DNA of 50,317 nt from positions 1-50,317 of the forward strand of contig CAZPAY010000019.1 of assembly GCA_964584805.1 (NCBI GenBank), written 5' to 3'. Shown here one piece after another: positions 1-8,660 of this stretch. Position 1 is the stretch's first letter. Each line of letters opens with the position of its first letter. Below the pieces are notes generated by a model. The model was not told the origin of the DNA. It made no database searches and saw only the letters and a program-made list of their open reading frames with translations. Origin of the DNA: JABHIE01 sp964584805. Lineage in GTDB: Bacteria > Planctomycetota > UBA1135. The translations under genes were made by a program, and so were the position numbers.

Positions 1-12
1 TCTTTTACGCGA

Positions 13-1092
13 TTAGCCCAACTCTCTGCGTAAAACCTTTTCGATTTGGCTCACACGGATGCCCGGCACAATCTCTGCCCGCCCAGGCTGAGTTGGCAAA
101 ATCAGCTCAAGCTTGCCCGCGACAGCCTTTTTGTCCCGCTTGAGGAGTCGTTTCAACTCGGCGGACGGCGGCAGCTTGCCTGAAAATGTGGTTGGCAAAC
201 CAAGATGGGCCGCTAGGGCACGGATGCGCTCGTAATAGCTCGGGGCGCATAACCCCGTTTCTGTGGCAAATCTTAATGCACACATTAATCCCAGCGACAC
301 GGCCACGCCATGCCTAAGCCGTTTACTGTAGGTGAGTTGCGCTGTTGGTATTTCAAGTGCATGACCGAAAGTATGCCCAAGATTGAGCAGTTTGCGCGGC
401 CCCGCCTCGAGTGGGTCCGCCTGGACGATTTTCTTTTTGACACGCACCGACATCTGCAGAGCTTTCAGAATTGCGCTCTGCGGGCATTGCTCAAACGGGC
501 CCTTGCCCTGTTCTAGATGCGAAATCGCGGCGGGGCCAGAAAGCATGGCCGCTTTAAGGATTTCACCCGACCCACTGAGCCACTCATCGCTCTCTAGTGT
601 CTCTAAAGCGTCTAAATCAGATAGAACGAATTCGGGCATATGGAAAGCGCCCATCAAATTCTTGCCTTCAGGTAGATTCACGCCTGTCTTGCCGCCAAGG
701 CCTGCATCGGCCATGGAGAGCAAAGTCGTTGAGACCACGCCCCAGCGAACTCCGCGCAAAGCGCTTGCCGCCGCAAAACCAGTCAAATCGGTTGACGCAC
801 CTCCGCCGACCGCAACAATCAAACTTTGGCGATCTAATCCACGGCGAATCAGTCGCTGTGTGAGTTTGCTGGCTTGCTCGGGAGTCTTAAGCCGCTCGCC
901 TTGGGTACCGCGTAAAACCAAGCAAGGAATGCGAGAAGGGCTCAACTTGTTGATGGCAAGCCCAATCGGTTTTTCCGTGACCTTCTTGGCCCCTGGGTCA
1001 ATAACGACAAAAACACAACTTGGGCGCAGGCGGCGGATTTCACGCGCCAAGCTGTCAGTCAAGATGCCGGCGCCTAGTTTGTGGCGACTCAT
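13..1092 (-). CDS. aroB: 3-dehydroquinate synthase AroB
   Basis: This enzyme converts DAHP to 3-dehydroquinate, the second step of the shikimate pathway, in the cytoplasm with NAD+ and a divalent metal. The 359-residue protein is full length for the family. It shows the nucleotide-binding VAVGGGAS near residues 93-100, TTLLSMADAGLGGKTG at 122-137, the metal-region SGSGEILK at 173-180 (Glu178), NLGHTFGHALE at 237-247 and a further RHG metal-region histidine near 263. The ATG overlaps the stop of the upstream membrane-protein gene by 4 bp, so translation is probably coupled. The stop codon lies 12 bp from the window edge, so downstream genes cannot be seen. The family call is secure. Confidence 0.96.
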   Translation of the reverse strand: MSRHKLGAGILTDSLAREIRRLRPSCVFVVIDPGAKKVTEKPIGLAINKLSPSRIPCLVLRGTQGERLKTPEQASKLTQRLIRRGLDRQSLIVAVGGGASTDLTGFAAASALRGVRWGVVSTTLLSMADAGLGGKTGVNLPEGKNLMGAFHMPEFVLSDLDALETLESDEWLSGSGEILKAAMLSGPAAISHLEQGKGPFEQCPQSAILKALQMSVRVKKKIVQADPLEAGPRKLLNLGHTFGHALEIPTAQLTYSKRLRHGVAVSLGLMCALRFATETGLCAPSYYERIRALAAHLGLPTTFSGKLPPSAELKRLLKRDKKAVAGKLELILPTQPGRAEIVPGIRVSQIEKVLRRELG

Positions 1093-2417
1093 GATTTTCT
1101 CGATTCGCTACGCTCGGCTCGCCGTTTGCGCCAGGCCTCGGCCGCCGCATCCGAGGATTTTTTATCGCGACGAATCAGGTAATACATCAGCAGAGCAATC
1201 GCCGCGAATAACCCCATAAATCCATATTGGATTTGCCCAACATAGGGGTCTTGCTCAATGTCAATAGCATCTACTTTTGCTACGACAAAAACCGGAGCCC
1301 TGCGCTGCATGCCCTTGGTGTCTTCGTAGGCCCAAAGTTGCATGAACCAGCCAGACCATTCTTCGGGGTTGCGGTCGAAAGGCTTTAAATCAAAACCATC
1401 TGGAGCAATAATGCGAATCAAATGATCGCCCAATTCGGGGTTGCGCACATAGGCGTTAACGAGGCGATTCATGCGCAAGCCGTTTTCAGGCTGTGCCTCA
1501 CTCCACTCATCAACCACCACTCCGGTAAATGAAAACGGCTGGCCATGAAAGAGCTCGGGAGTCTTGGCTAGAGCACTTAAAGTTTTGTAGTTAAGCCATT
1601 TAGCGTCGCTTAGTTTTTCATCAAGCGTGGAATTGTCATTGCGACAACTACGCGCAACATTGAGTAAATGCCACATCGCGCGCTCGTCTAAATCGCGAAA
1701 TTGTCCATGGCCAGCGTCGCGCACATCAGCCATGATGACGGGGTCTACTTCAGTTGTAGGTGAAATCAAGCGCGCGGATGGCACGAGCATGCGACCCACG
1801 ATAAGGGGCCGCGTCATGCGCTCGTCTTCAACTTTTTGCGTGTACTCCTTAAAGAAGTAGCCATCCGCCCTTGCATAATTTTCGCTGCCGAAAAGTTCTT
1901 CTGGCATGCGGATTGAAACATAGAAAAACTCTTGCCCAGAATCATTACGCATTAAGCACCAATACTCACTGGGCCCGCCTGCCAATCGCGTGACATTGCG
2001 CGCATGTAAAACCTCACCGCGCAAGCGATAGGGCGCGCCCCGTTTTGCGGACGAATCAAAGGGAAAGCTTGGTTCATCCAATGCAGCCAAATGCGCCGGC
2101 AACAAAGCTTGCGCCATTTTCGATAAGTGCTGGAAAGGCATCGGCTCAAGCACCACGCGGTCACTTGCCTTTTTATCTTTCACCTCGGCCAGAAGGTCAA
2201 AATCAATCGGCGGCAGGACGATGTCTTCTTGGATGACTTCCTCGCGGGGGCTGCCTGCGAGGTTGGAGTTTTCACCCCAATTCACAATGGCCTGATATCC
2301 GACCAACAAAATCCCGAGACCGATCACCATCGCGATGATGCGGAACTTGTCGTTTTTGTGCAGGCCTAACTTGGTCTTGCGCAATTGGTCGCGATGCTTA
2401 TTGTCAGAGGTGCTCAT
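1089..2417 (-). CDS. Unknown membrane-anchored protein with two terminal TM helices
   Basis: I do not recognise this 442-residue protein. It begins with a short basic cytoplasmic segment and one hydrophobic helix (about residues 26-45, IIAMVIGLGILLVGYQAIV). A long hydrophilic region of roughly 345 residues follows. A second helix (about 398-417, GFMGLFAAIALLMYYLI) leads to a very basic tail rich in Arg, Lys and Ser. The topology implied is a large extracytoplasmic domain held at both ends, with both termini in the cytoplasm. It sits between puuD-like and aroB in one minus-strand unit, 12 bp after the former and overlapping the latter by 4 bp. Neither neighbour suggests a function. The ATG at 2417 is the natural start. 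Confidence 0.75.
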   Translation of the reverse strand: MSTSDNKHRDQLRKTKLGLHKNDKFRIIAMVIGLGILLVGYQAIVNWGENSNLAGSPREEVIQEDIVLPPIDFDLLAEVKDKKASDRVVLEPMPFQHLSKMAQALLPAHLAALDEPSFPFDSSAKRGAPYRLRGEVLHARNVTRLAGGPSEYWCLMRNDSGQEFFYVSIRMPEELFGSENYARADGYFFKEYTQKVEDERMTRPLIVGRMLVPSARLISPTTEVDPVIMADVRDAGHGQFRDLDERAMWHLLNVARSCRNDNSTLDEKLSDAKWLNYKTLSALAKTPELFHGQPFSFTGVVVDEWSEAQPENGLRMNRLVNAYVRNPELGDHLIRIIAPDGFDLKPFDRNPEEWSGWFMQLWAYEDTKGMQRRAPVFVVAKVDAIDIEQDPYVGQIQYGFMGLFAAIALLMYYLIRRDKKSSDAAAEAWRKRRAERSESRKS

Positions 2418-2429
2418 GGGAATCAGTCG

Positions 2430-3200
2430 TTAGGAAACCATACCGCCACCGAAGCTTGCCGCTGCCGCAACAAAGCGGCGAAACAGAGCGCGTGTGGCGT
2501 GGCTGTCAGGAGTTTTTTCCGGGTGCCACTGCACGCCAAGCCCAAAGGGGTGTTGCGACAACTCAACAGCCTCAAGTGTCGAGTCAATCTTCGCAACCGC
2601 CGAACTCACTAGAGCGCCGTCGCCCTCGCTGGCCAAGGCCTGATGGTGATAGGACATGATTTCAAAAGGAGCGGCTCCACAAATATCGGCCAACAAAGAG
2701 TTTGCGGACGGCACGACTTCATGCAAGACCCCCTTGGTGTGCCCCTCGTGGGTCGGCATATGCTGCACATAAGGCGCGCCGTGTGCCAAGCCCATTATCT
2801 GCATGCCCAAGCAAATGCCGAAAATGGGCATTTGCCGTTTTTCCGCTTCAGCCAAAAGCGCAAAAACACAGTTTTGCTGCTCAGCGGGCATCAATTTGCA
2901 TTCATCCACAGGATCGGGCCCACCCAAAAGGCGTAAGTCGGCATCATCGCCACCGGTTAAAAGCAGCCCGTCGACGCAATCCAGCAGGTCATTCACCTCG
3001 CTCGGCTCTGCATCGCCAGGAATCAAAATAGGCACCCCACCCGCGACACGGATTGCGTCGGCGTAGTCGGTGAATAACTGAAAGCGCCGCTTGCCCTCAT
3101 AGAGCGGGGGCGCCAAAACCTCAGTCGTCAAAGCAATGCGCGGCCGCCGTGATGCGGCAGGCGAATCACCCGCAGGCGAGGAGGTCGGAGTCGTGCTCAT
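2430..3200 (-). CDS. Class I glutamine amidotransferase-like hydrolase (peptidase C26, PuuD-like)
   Basis: Members of this family hydrolyse gamma-glutamyl bonds, for example gamma-glutamyl-GABA in putrescine degradation (PuuD). The 256-residue protein has the nucleophile elbow FGICLGMQ with Cys130 and the catalytic His226/Glu228 in QWHPE. The oxyanion segment LLTGGDDADL is near 80-89. Residues 1-20 are a low-complexity Ser/Pro/Ala lead. It heads a minus-strand unit with the membrane protein and aroB, and it is divergent from the cation antiporter across 20 bp. A TAGTAT hexamer lies 8 bp upstream of the ATG and there is no good Shine-Dalgarno. No other putrescine-pathway gene is nearby, so the substrate is open. 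Confidence 0.88.
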   Translation of the reverse strand: MSTTPTSSPAGDSPAASRRPRIALTTEVLAPPLYEGKRRFQLFTDYADAIRVAGGVPILIPGDAEPSEVNDLLDCVDGLLLTGGDDADLRLLGGPDPVDECKLMPAEQQNCVFALLAEAEKRQMPIFGICLGMQIMGLAHGAPYVQHMPTHEGHTKGVLHEVVPSANSLLADICGAAPFEIMSYHHQALASEGDGALVSSAVAKIDSTLEAVELSQHPFGLGVQWHPEKTPDSHATRALFRRFVAAAASFGGGMVS

Positions 3201-3207
3201 TGCCGCC

Positions 3208-3214
3208 TATACTA
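3208..3214. promoter_or_regulatory. Overlapping divergent -10 boxes (TATACTA)
   Basis: The 7-mer reads TATACT on the plus strand, ending 7 bp before the TTG proposed as the antiporter start. It reads TAGTAT on the minus strand, ending 8 bp before the ATG of the C26 hydrolase. Both spacings place the transcription start at or near the first codon, so both mRNAs would be leaderless. No convincing -35 is visible on either strand. Confidence 0.5.
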
Positions 3215-3220
3215 ACGGCC

Positions 3221-4201
3221 TTGGAGAACTTACTGCCTCTGCTTGGCGGCATCCTGCTGCTGATTCTCGGCTCCGATTTGGCCGTGCGTGGGTCGTTGGC
3301 GCTCGCGCGTCATTGGGGTTGGCCTGATTGGGTCGCGGGCATGGTTTTGCTCGCGCTTGGCACCTCGCTCCCTGAGCTATTCGTTTGCGCGCAAAGTGCT
3401 ACGACGCACCCCGAATTAGCCATTGGCACCATTATGGGCTCCAATGCTTTTAATGTAGGCATCGTCCTCTCGCTGATGCTCGTCTTGAAAGGGCGCCAAA
3501 GTCTTGAGGCTCGCGGCCTGCGCCGGACGACAGGTCTCCCACTGGTTTTAGCTACGGTACTTTCCTTTTTTGCTTTTACCATTGAAATCATTCCAACCTG
3601 GGTAGGCCCGGTTTTTTTACTGGGTTATATCGCCATGATGGTCGCAACTCTGCGCAGTGGTCGGCATGACCCAACCGAAGATGCACCTCTGGTTTCGGCC
3701 GATTGGCCTGCTTGGACTGATTCGCTGATGGCTCTTGGCGGTTTCGCTTTGCTGGCTTACGGTTCCGATTGGTTTTTAGACGGCGCTCTCGGCCTCGCAA
3801 ATAGTTGGGGATGGAATGCAGGCTTTGCCGGTTATCTCATTGCTGCTGTGGGCACCTCCTCTCCCGAATTGGCGACTTCCATACAAGCTTTGCGTGCGAA
3901 AAAAGCGGGCGCCGTTTTTGGAAATATCTTGGGGTCAAATGCATTCAACTTGCTCCTGGCTGGGGGCGCGGTTGGCTTTTTGGCTGGGCCAATTGCCGGC
4001 GCTGTTGACTTGGTTTCCGCACAAGAAGCGCTCGCCTCTTTGCGACCCCAACTTTGGGTTAACGCCGCTGCGACTGTGGCCTTGATCATCCCCGCGCTCT
4101 TCATGAAGAGGCGCGCGACATGGCCGCTTGCATCCAAGATGAGCGGCATTGCCGGTCTTGCGCTTTACGCTTTTGGTGCATGGTGGGTCTATCAATCGTA
4201 A
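3221..4201 (+). CDS. Na+/Ca2+ (cation:cation) antiporter, CaCA/YrbG family
   Basis: An integral membrane exchanger that likely extrudes Ca2+ against Na+, K+ or H+. The protein of 326 residues has two inverted alpha-repeats. The first carries GTSLPELFV and GSNAFNVG. The second carries GTSSPELATS and GSNAFNLL. The conserved acidic and polar residues of both repeats are present, along with about ten hydrophobic helices. I chose the TTG at 3221 over an upstream in-frame ATG at 3149. The earlier start would overlap the divergent gene and add a hydrophilic lead, while TTG has a TATACT box exactly 7 bp upstream and begins just before the first helix. The lpxD gene follows 3 bp after its stop. Ion specificity cannot be read from sequence. 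Confidence 0.88.
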   Translation: MENLLPLLGGILLLILGSDLAVRGSLALARHWGWPDWVAGMVLLALGTSLPELFVCAQSATTHPELAIGTIMGSNAFNVGIVLSLMLVLKGRQSLEARGLRRTTGLPLVLATVLSFFAFTIEIIPTWVGPVFLLGYIAMMVATLRSGRHDPTEDAPLVSADWPAWTDSLMALGGFALLAYGSDWFLDGALGLANSWGWNAGFAGYLIAAVGTSSPELATSIQALRAKKAGAVFGNILGSNAFNLLLAGGAVGFLAGPIAGAVDLVSAQEALASLRPQLWVNAAATVALIIPALFMKRRATWPLASKMSGIAGLALYAFGAWWVYQS

Positions 4202-4204
4202 TCT

Positions 4205-5272
4205 ATGGCGATGAGTTTCTCTCCACCGACCCCGGCTGACCCAAGTTTGATGACTGCGCGTGACATTGCTGACTTTATTGGCGGTGATTTGCGGCGCGAT
4301 GCTGACTCGGAAATTGGATTTATTACATCGATTGAAACGGCCAACCCAACCCAGGCGAGCTGGTTTTCTGGCAAACCAGATTTGACCGGCCGCAAGCCAA
4401 CCGACGCGCAATGGCAGGCATTGTCCGATTCGAGTGCGGGCGTACTTTTGTTGCACCGTGATTTAGCCGCGGATGTATCCCTGCCTGAAAAGGCCGCATT
4501 GATTTACTGCGAAAACCCTGGCCTTGCCGCAGCTCGATTGGGGCAACGATTTGCGGGCGTGGTGCCACCGAGCATTCCGGGCATTCACCCATCTGCGGTG
4601 GTTGACGAAAGTGCTCAACTTGGCAGTGATATCAGCATCGGCCCGGGTTGTGTGGTTGAGGCAGGCGCTCAACTCGCTGACGGCGTGGTGTTGCAATCGC
4701 GTGTGAGCATTGGCGCCAACGCCAAGCTTGGTGTGGGTTGCTACCTTTACTCGGGCGTTGTGGTTTATCACAAAGTGCAACTCGGCAATTCATGTGTCGT
4801 GCACGCCAATTCTGTTTTGGGAGCCGATGGTTTTGGTTACTCATGGTCTGGCTCTCGGCATGAAAAAGTCCCTCAAACGGGTGGGCTTCTCATCGGCGAT
4901 GGCGTTGAAATTGGTGCCTGCTCAGCAATCGACCGCGGCACTTACGAGCCGACTCAAGTCGGCGCCGGTTGCATCATCGACAACCATGTGCAAATCGGCC
5001 ACAATTGCCAAATAGGGCGCTTTGTCGTGCTTTGCGGGCAAGTGGCGATTGCGGGTTCCACCACGATTGGCGATGGCGCAATTCTTGGTGGGCGTAGTGG
5101 CTCAGGTGGTCATGTCCGCATCGGTGCCGGTGTGCAAATGGCGGGTTTGGCCGTTGCATTCAATGACATCCCTGATGGGGCAGTTGTTGCCGGCGCGCCA
5201 GCCATTGACGCAAAACTTGATATGCGCGGGCGTGCGATTCTGCGTCGTATGGCGCGGAAACGCGGGCGGTAA
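4205..5272 (+). CDS. lpxD: UDP-3-O-acylglucosamine N-acyltransferase LpxD
   Basis: LpxD transfers a 3-hydroxyacyl chain from acyl carrier protein to UDP-3-O-acylglucosamine, the third lipid A step, in the cytoplasm. The 355-residue protein has the usual N-terminal uridine-binding domain (about 14-120). A long left-handed beta-helix of hexapeptide repeats follows from about 125 to 330. The segment IIDNHVQIGHN near 257-267 holds the probable catalytic His266. The C-terminal basic helix is present. It is translated 3 bp after the antiporter. folC starts 8 bp downstream, so these genes form one plus-strand unit. Its presence argues that the organism makes lipid A. Confidence 0.96.
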   Translation: MAMSFSPPTPADPSLMTARDIADFIGGDLRRDADSEIGFITSIETANPTQASWFSGKPDLTGRKPTDAQWQALSDSSAGVLLLHRDLAADVSLPEKAALIYCENPGLAAARLGQRFAGVVPPSIPGIHPSAVVDESAQLGSDISIGPGCVVEAGAQLADGVVLQSRVSIGANAKLGVGCYLYSGVVVYHKVQLGNSCVVHANSVLGADGFGYSWSGSRHEKVPQTGGLLIGDGVEIGACSAIDRGTYEPTQVGAGCIIDNHVQIGHNCQIGRFVVLCGQVAIAGSTTIGDGAILGGRSGSGGHVRIGAGVQMAGLAVAFNDIPDGAVVAGAPAIDAKLDMRGRAILRRMARKRGR

Positions 5273-5280
5273 TTGTCGCC

Positions 5281-6549
5281 ATGATGGAAGCGCTTGCCCC
5301 GATGAACGATGTGCTCCAAGAGCGATGGAGCCAAGTTTTAGCGCACACGGATTATGAAAAGTGTGAGCGCGCACGAGGCGAAGATTTAAATTTAAAAGGC
5401 ATCGAGTGGTTACTCACCGCGGTGCGGCACCCTGAGCGTAAGCAACCGTTGTTTCACGTTGCAGGCTCAAAAGGCAAGGGCACGGTGGCGCATTTTTTAG
5501 AGCGTGGTTTGCGCATGATGGGCAAGAAAACCATGCTTTACACCTCGCCGCATTTGAGCGATTGGCGTGAGCGCATTTGCATCAACGGTGAACCTGCTTC
5601 CGATGATATTTGGGCGCGTTCCCTTGAGAGTGTCTTGCGATTTGTGACGCCATCCTGCACCTTTTTCGACATCATGACTGCGGCTGCGTGCGTCACTTCG
5701 GAGCAAGTCAGTACAGCTTCCGTTTATGAAACGGGGCTTGGTGGCCGATTCGATTCCACCAACGCGATGATTGGAAAAAATGTTTGCGTGGTCACGAGCA
5801 TTGAACTTGAGCACACGGATGTCTTGGGCAATGACATCCTGCAAATCGCACGTGAGAAGGCTGCAATTTTTAAAGAGGGCGCAACTTGCTGGTCGGGTTT
5901 GCCTCTGCTGCATCCCGCACAACCTATTTTGGAAGAAGCCGCAGCAAAGGTCGGGCAAGTTTTAAGGAAGCCATCCTTTCGGCCACTCGCGCCAGACTTT
6001 CCGCACCCGCAAGAGCATATGTGGAATAATTATGTTTTGGCGATGGAAATTCTCGAAGACCATTTTCAAAAGTGTGGGAAGTATGATTCCGCAGAGCAGG
6101 GGCCGTTTGCGGTGCCTGGAACAGAATTAAGTATTCCAGGTCATTACGAAGAGCGCTTCACTCCTGACGGACGACTTGTGATTTTTGATACGGCACATTC
6201 TGCGGATTCATTGCGTGCTTTGCTTCAATCTTTTGAACAAGATTTTTGCTTTGAGAATTGCGGTGTCGTTTTTGCTTTGCGCGACGACAAAGACCCTGAG
6301 GTGCTTGCTCGGCAATTGGCCGATGTCATCGCCGAGGCCTTCCCAGGCAAGACCAAATGGTTTACTGCGCCTGCGGGGAATCATCCACGCTCGGCCGACC
6401 CTAAAAAGTTAGCACCGCTTTTTAATGCGACGCCACTCGATAAACCGGAATTTCCAAGCGGGCCTGATGTTTTATTGGTTACGGGTTCGACCTATTTAGT
6501 GGGTGCGCTTCGTCCGCTTACAACGCCACTTCCTGATTCACGACGATGA
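5281..6549 (+). CDS. folC: Folylpolyglutamate synthase / dihydrofolate synthase FolC
   Basis: An ATP-dependent Mur-ligase-family enzyme that glutamylates dihydropteroate and folates. The 422-residue protein has the P-loop VAGSKGKGT near residues 60-68, YTSPHL near 82-87, the ETGLGGRFDSTN segment near 147-158, and TSIELEHTDVLG. These are the standard FolC blocks. It follows lpxD by 8 bp without a visible Shine-Dalgarno, and its stop overlaps the ispH start. Dihydropteroate synthase (folP) lies elsewhere in this window, in the ftsH operon. Whether both activities are kept cannot be decided here. Confidence 0.93.
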   Translation: MMEALAPMNDVLQERWSQVLAHTDYEKCERARGEDLNLKGIEWLLTAVRHPERKQPLFHVAGSKGKGTVAHFLERGLRMMGKKTMLYTSPHLSDWRERICINGEPASDDIWARSLESVLRFVTPSCTFFDIMTAAACVTSEQVSTASVYETGLGGRFDSTNAMIGKNVCVVTSIELEHTDVLGNDILQIAREKAAIFKEGATCWSGLPLLHPAQPILEEAAAKVGQVLRKPSFRPLAPDFPHPQEHMWNNYVLAMEILEDHFQKCGKYDSAEQGPFAVPGTELSIPGHYEERFTPDGRLVIFDTAHSADSLRALLQSFEQDFCFENCGVVFALRDDKDPEVLARQLADVIAEAFPGKTKWFTAPAGNHPRSADPKKLAPLFNATPLDKPEFPSGPDVLLVTGSTYLVGALRPLTTPLPDSRR

Positions 6550-7718
6550 CCAACAACGAACTCTACCCCGAAACGGGCCACCGCTATACCTATCGCAGCC
6601 ACCTCGTAGACCAGTTGCGAGCAAGTGGTGAAGTGCGCGCGGGGCGTCTGCGATTGTTGATGCCACAAAGTCTCGGCTTTTGTTGGGGGGTGGACCGTGC
6701 ATTGGCGATGGTGCAAGACGCGCGGGAAAAATTCCCCGATCGGCGCATATGGTTGTTGAACTCCATTATTCATAATCCAAAAGTCAATGCGGATATGCGC
6801 GAATTTGGAATTCGTTTCTTAAAAGGTAAACATGCAGCTCCGGGTGCTCTCGAAGAATTGGCTGCCGATGATGTGGTTATCGTGCCGGCATTCTCGGCAA
6901 TGATCGAAGAGATGCAGCTCTTGGCAGAGCGTGGTTGCGAAGTCGTTGACACGACATGCCCCTGGGTGATAAAGCCGCACAAGCGCGCTGAAAAATATGT
7001 GCGCGAGGGTTACACGACGATTATCCACGGCACCGTGGGCCATGATGAGACACGCTCAACCTGTAGTTTGGTTACGCACCGCGGCGGTCATTTTTTGGTT
7101 CTGCACGATTTGGGCGAAACCGATTTGCTCGCTAACTTCCTGCGCGGACAAATGGATGCTAGCGAATTGATAGCAGGTCTGCATCCAGGTGCCGCTTCGG
7201 ACGGCTTCCGTCCCGAAAGTCATCTCGACCGCATTGGTTTAATTAATCAAACCACGATGCTTGCGAGTGAATCTCGTGAGATTGGAGATCGCTTAAAATC
7301 CGCAATGGATGCCCGCATGGCTGAATTGGGAGGTGAGTTTCTCGACTTCGATACCATTTGCCGCGCGACGCAAGACAATCAAGATGCGACTTCGGCAATG
7401 GTGGCCGAAAGCCCTGATTTGTTTTTGGTTGTGGGTGGGTTTGATTCTTCTAACACCAATAATCTAGCCCGCGTGGGCGACGCCGTTCATGTGCCGGCTT
7501 ATCACATCGACGGCCCCACTTCGATGGGCGAGATACTGACCTGCCGCGAGCGGCCAAGTGGTCGGCTTATTCGTGTTAAAGACTGGTTGCCTAAGGATGG
7601 CCCAGTGACGGTTGCATTTACTGCGGGTGCTTCGACACCCGATACGGTTTTGGCTGCGGTTGTGCAACGCGTCGTTGAGTTGGCAGGGGCGCAGTTGCCG
7701 GGTGAGTTAAGAGTCTAA
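6546..7718 (+). CDS. ispH: 4-hydroxy-3-methylbut-2-enyl diphosphate reductase IspH, long type
   Basis: IspH makes IPP and DMAPP in the last step of the MEP isoprenoid pathway, using a [4Fe-4S] cluster. The protein has 390 residues against about 310 in E. coli. The spacing and motifs resemble the cyanobacterial and plant type: GFCWGVDRA (Cys46), IIHNPKVN, DTTCPWV (Cys138) and DTICRATQDNQDAT (Cys272) supply the three cluster cysteines. The glutamate and histidines of the active site are in place. The ATG overlaps folC by 4 bp. The stop overlaps convergent rsgA by 3 bp, leaving no room for a dedicated terminator. Confidence 0.95.
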   Translation: MTNNELYPETGHRYTYRSHLVDQLRASGEVRAGRLRLLMPQSLGFCWGVDRALAMVQDAREKFPDRRIWLLNSIIHNPKVNADMREFGIRFLKGKHAAPGALEELAADDVVIVPAFSAMIEEMQLLAERGCEVVDTTCPWVIKPHKRAEKYVREGYTTIIHGTVGHDETRSTCSLVTHRGGHFLVLHDLGETDLLANFLRGQMDASELIAGLHPGAASDGFRPESHLDRIGLINQTTMLASESREIGDRLKSAMDARMAELGGEFLDFDTICRATQDNQDATSAMVAESPDLFLVVGGFDSSNTNNLARVGDAVHVPAYHIDGPTSMGEILTCRERPSGRLIRVKDWLPKDGPVTVAFTAGASTPDTVLAAVVQRVVELAGAQLPGELRV

Positions 7719-8638
7719 TCTCGATTCGCCTCGATCTCTTCTAGCTCGGCCAGCAGAGATTCATAACTGCGATACCGCGACGCCGGGATATCACCGGCCT
7801 CAAGTGCCGCAACAACTTTGCACTCTGGCTCATGGCGGTGGGTGCAGTCGGCATAATCACACTCACGCCCCAATTCCGCAAACTCGGGCCAATGCAGGCG
7901 CAGCTCACCTGATGGAATTCCGTGCGGACGAAACGCGCGCACGCCTGGTGTGTCAATCACAGAACCGCCCATCTCTAAGTGATAGAGCCGCGCAAATGTC
8001 GTGGTGTGCCGACCTGATTTCAACGATTTTGAAATCTCGCGTGTTTTCAAGCCCAATCCAGGCTCAATCAAATTCAGCAGAGATGACTTTCCGACGCCAG
8101 AGAGCCCGTAAAGCACACTGCGTTTGCCGCGTATGACATCGGCAAATTCATCAATGCCCGTTTTGTCAGATGCGGAAGTCTCGATGATAGTGAACCCACC
8201 CGCTTGGTAAGTTTCCATGATTTTCCGCCGCTTGCCGCGCTTAGCCTTGTCGCTCTTGTTCAGAACAAGTAAAGCAGGAATCCTTGCATAAGAGCAGGCC
8301 GCCAAAATGCGGTCAGTCGTAATCGACGAAAAGGGCGGCGTGCCAAAGCAAGCGACAATCACAACTTGATGGACATTTGCCGCGAGTAGCTGTCGGCGCG
8401 ATTCTTCACCGGTTACGCGCCTAGCGAAAAGATTGTCGCGGGGGAGGACTTCCTCTATGGCCAACTCGTCGCTGCTTTCATGACACAGCACTCGATCACC
8501 CACAGCAATCGGCATTTTGTCGACACCGCGGCTTTCAAAAAGCCGCCCACGCATCAAAGCCGCGCGCAATTCGCCCGCAATTTCGACATCACATTGCCGC
8601 GCATCAACGCGCACGACGAGGCCTTCGACGGTGTTCAT
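7715..8638 (-). CDS. rsgA: Ribosome small subunit-dependent GTPase RsgA
   Basis: A circularly permuted GTPase that checks late 30S maturation. The order G4 (LNKSDK), G1 (GLSGVGKSSLLN), G3 (DTPGV) is characteristic of the permutation. An N-terminal OB-fold precedes it. A C-terminal zinc-binding segment with Cys-X4-Cys-X-His and a further Cys (CDYADCTHRHEPEC) follows. The length of 307 residues is normal. It is transcribed divergently from the rRNA methyltransferase-like gene with 22 bp between start codons. A TAGAAT box lies 6 bp before the ATG, so the mRNA is probably leaderless. Confidence 0.95.
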   Translation of the reverse strand: MNTVEGLVVRVDARQCDVEIAGELRAALMRGRLFESRGVDKMPIAVGDRVLCHESSDELAIEEVLPRDNLFARRVTGEESRRQLLAANVHQVVIVACFGTPPFSSITTDRILAACSYARIPALLVLNKSDKAKRGKRRKIMETYQAGGFTIIETSASDKTGIDEFADVIRGKRSVLYGLSGVGKSSLLNLIEPGLGLKTREISKSLKSGRHTTTFARLYHLEMGGSVIDTPGVRAFRPHGIPSGELRLHWPEFAELGRECDYADCTHRHEPECKVVAALEAGDIPASRYRSYESLLAELEEIEANRD

Positions 8639-8644
8639 GCAGGC

Positions 8645-8654
8645 ATTCTAGAAT
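8645..8654. promoter_or_regulatory. Palindromic bidirectional -10 element ATTCTAGAAT
   Basis: This perfect 10-bp palindrome contains TAGAAT on both strands. Each copy ends 6 bp before an ATG: 8661 on the plus strand (trmH-like) and 8638 on the minus strand (rsgA). With the usual 6-8 bp from -10 to the start site, both transcripts would begin at the start codon. A weak -35 candidate for the plus direction (TTCGAC at 8624-8629) has 19-bp spacing. I see none for the minus direction. Confidence 0.6.
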
Positions 8655-8660
8655 AGACCC

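Noticed and set aside
383..1219. 278-residue open frame on the plus strand opposite aroB
   Set aside because: It is a shadow of aroB. It has no recognisable motif and runs across the end of two real genes.
3149..3220. ATG start at 3149 for the antiporter
   Set aside because: It would overlap the divergent gene by 52 bp, adds a hydrophilic lead before the first helix, and ignores the TATACT box.
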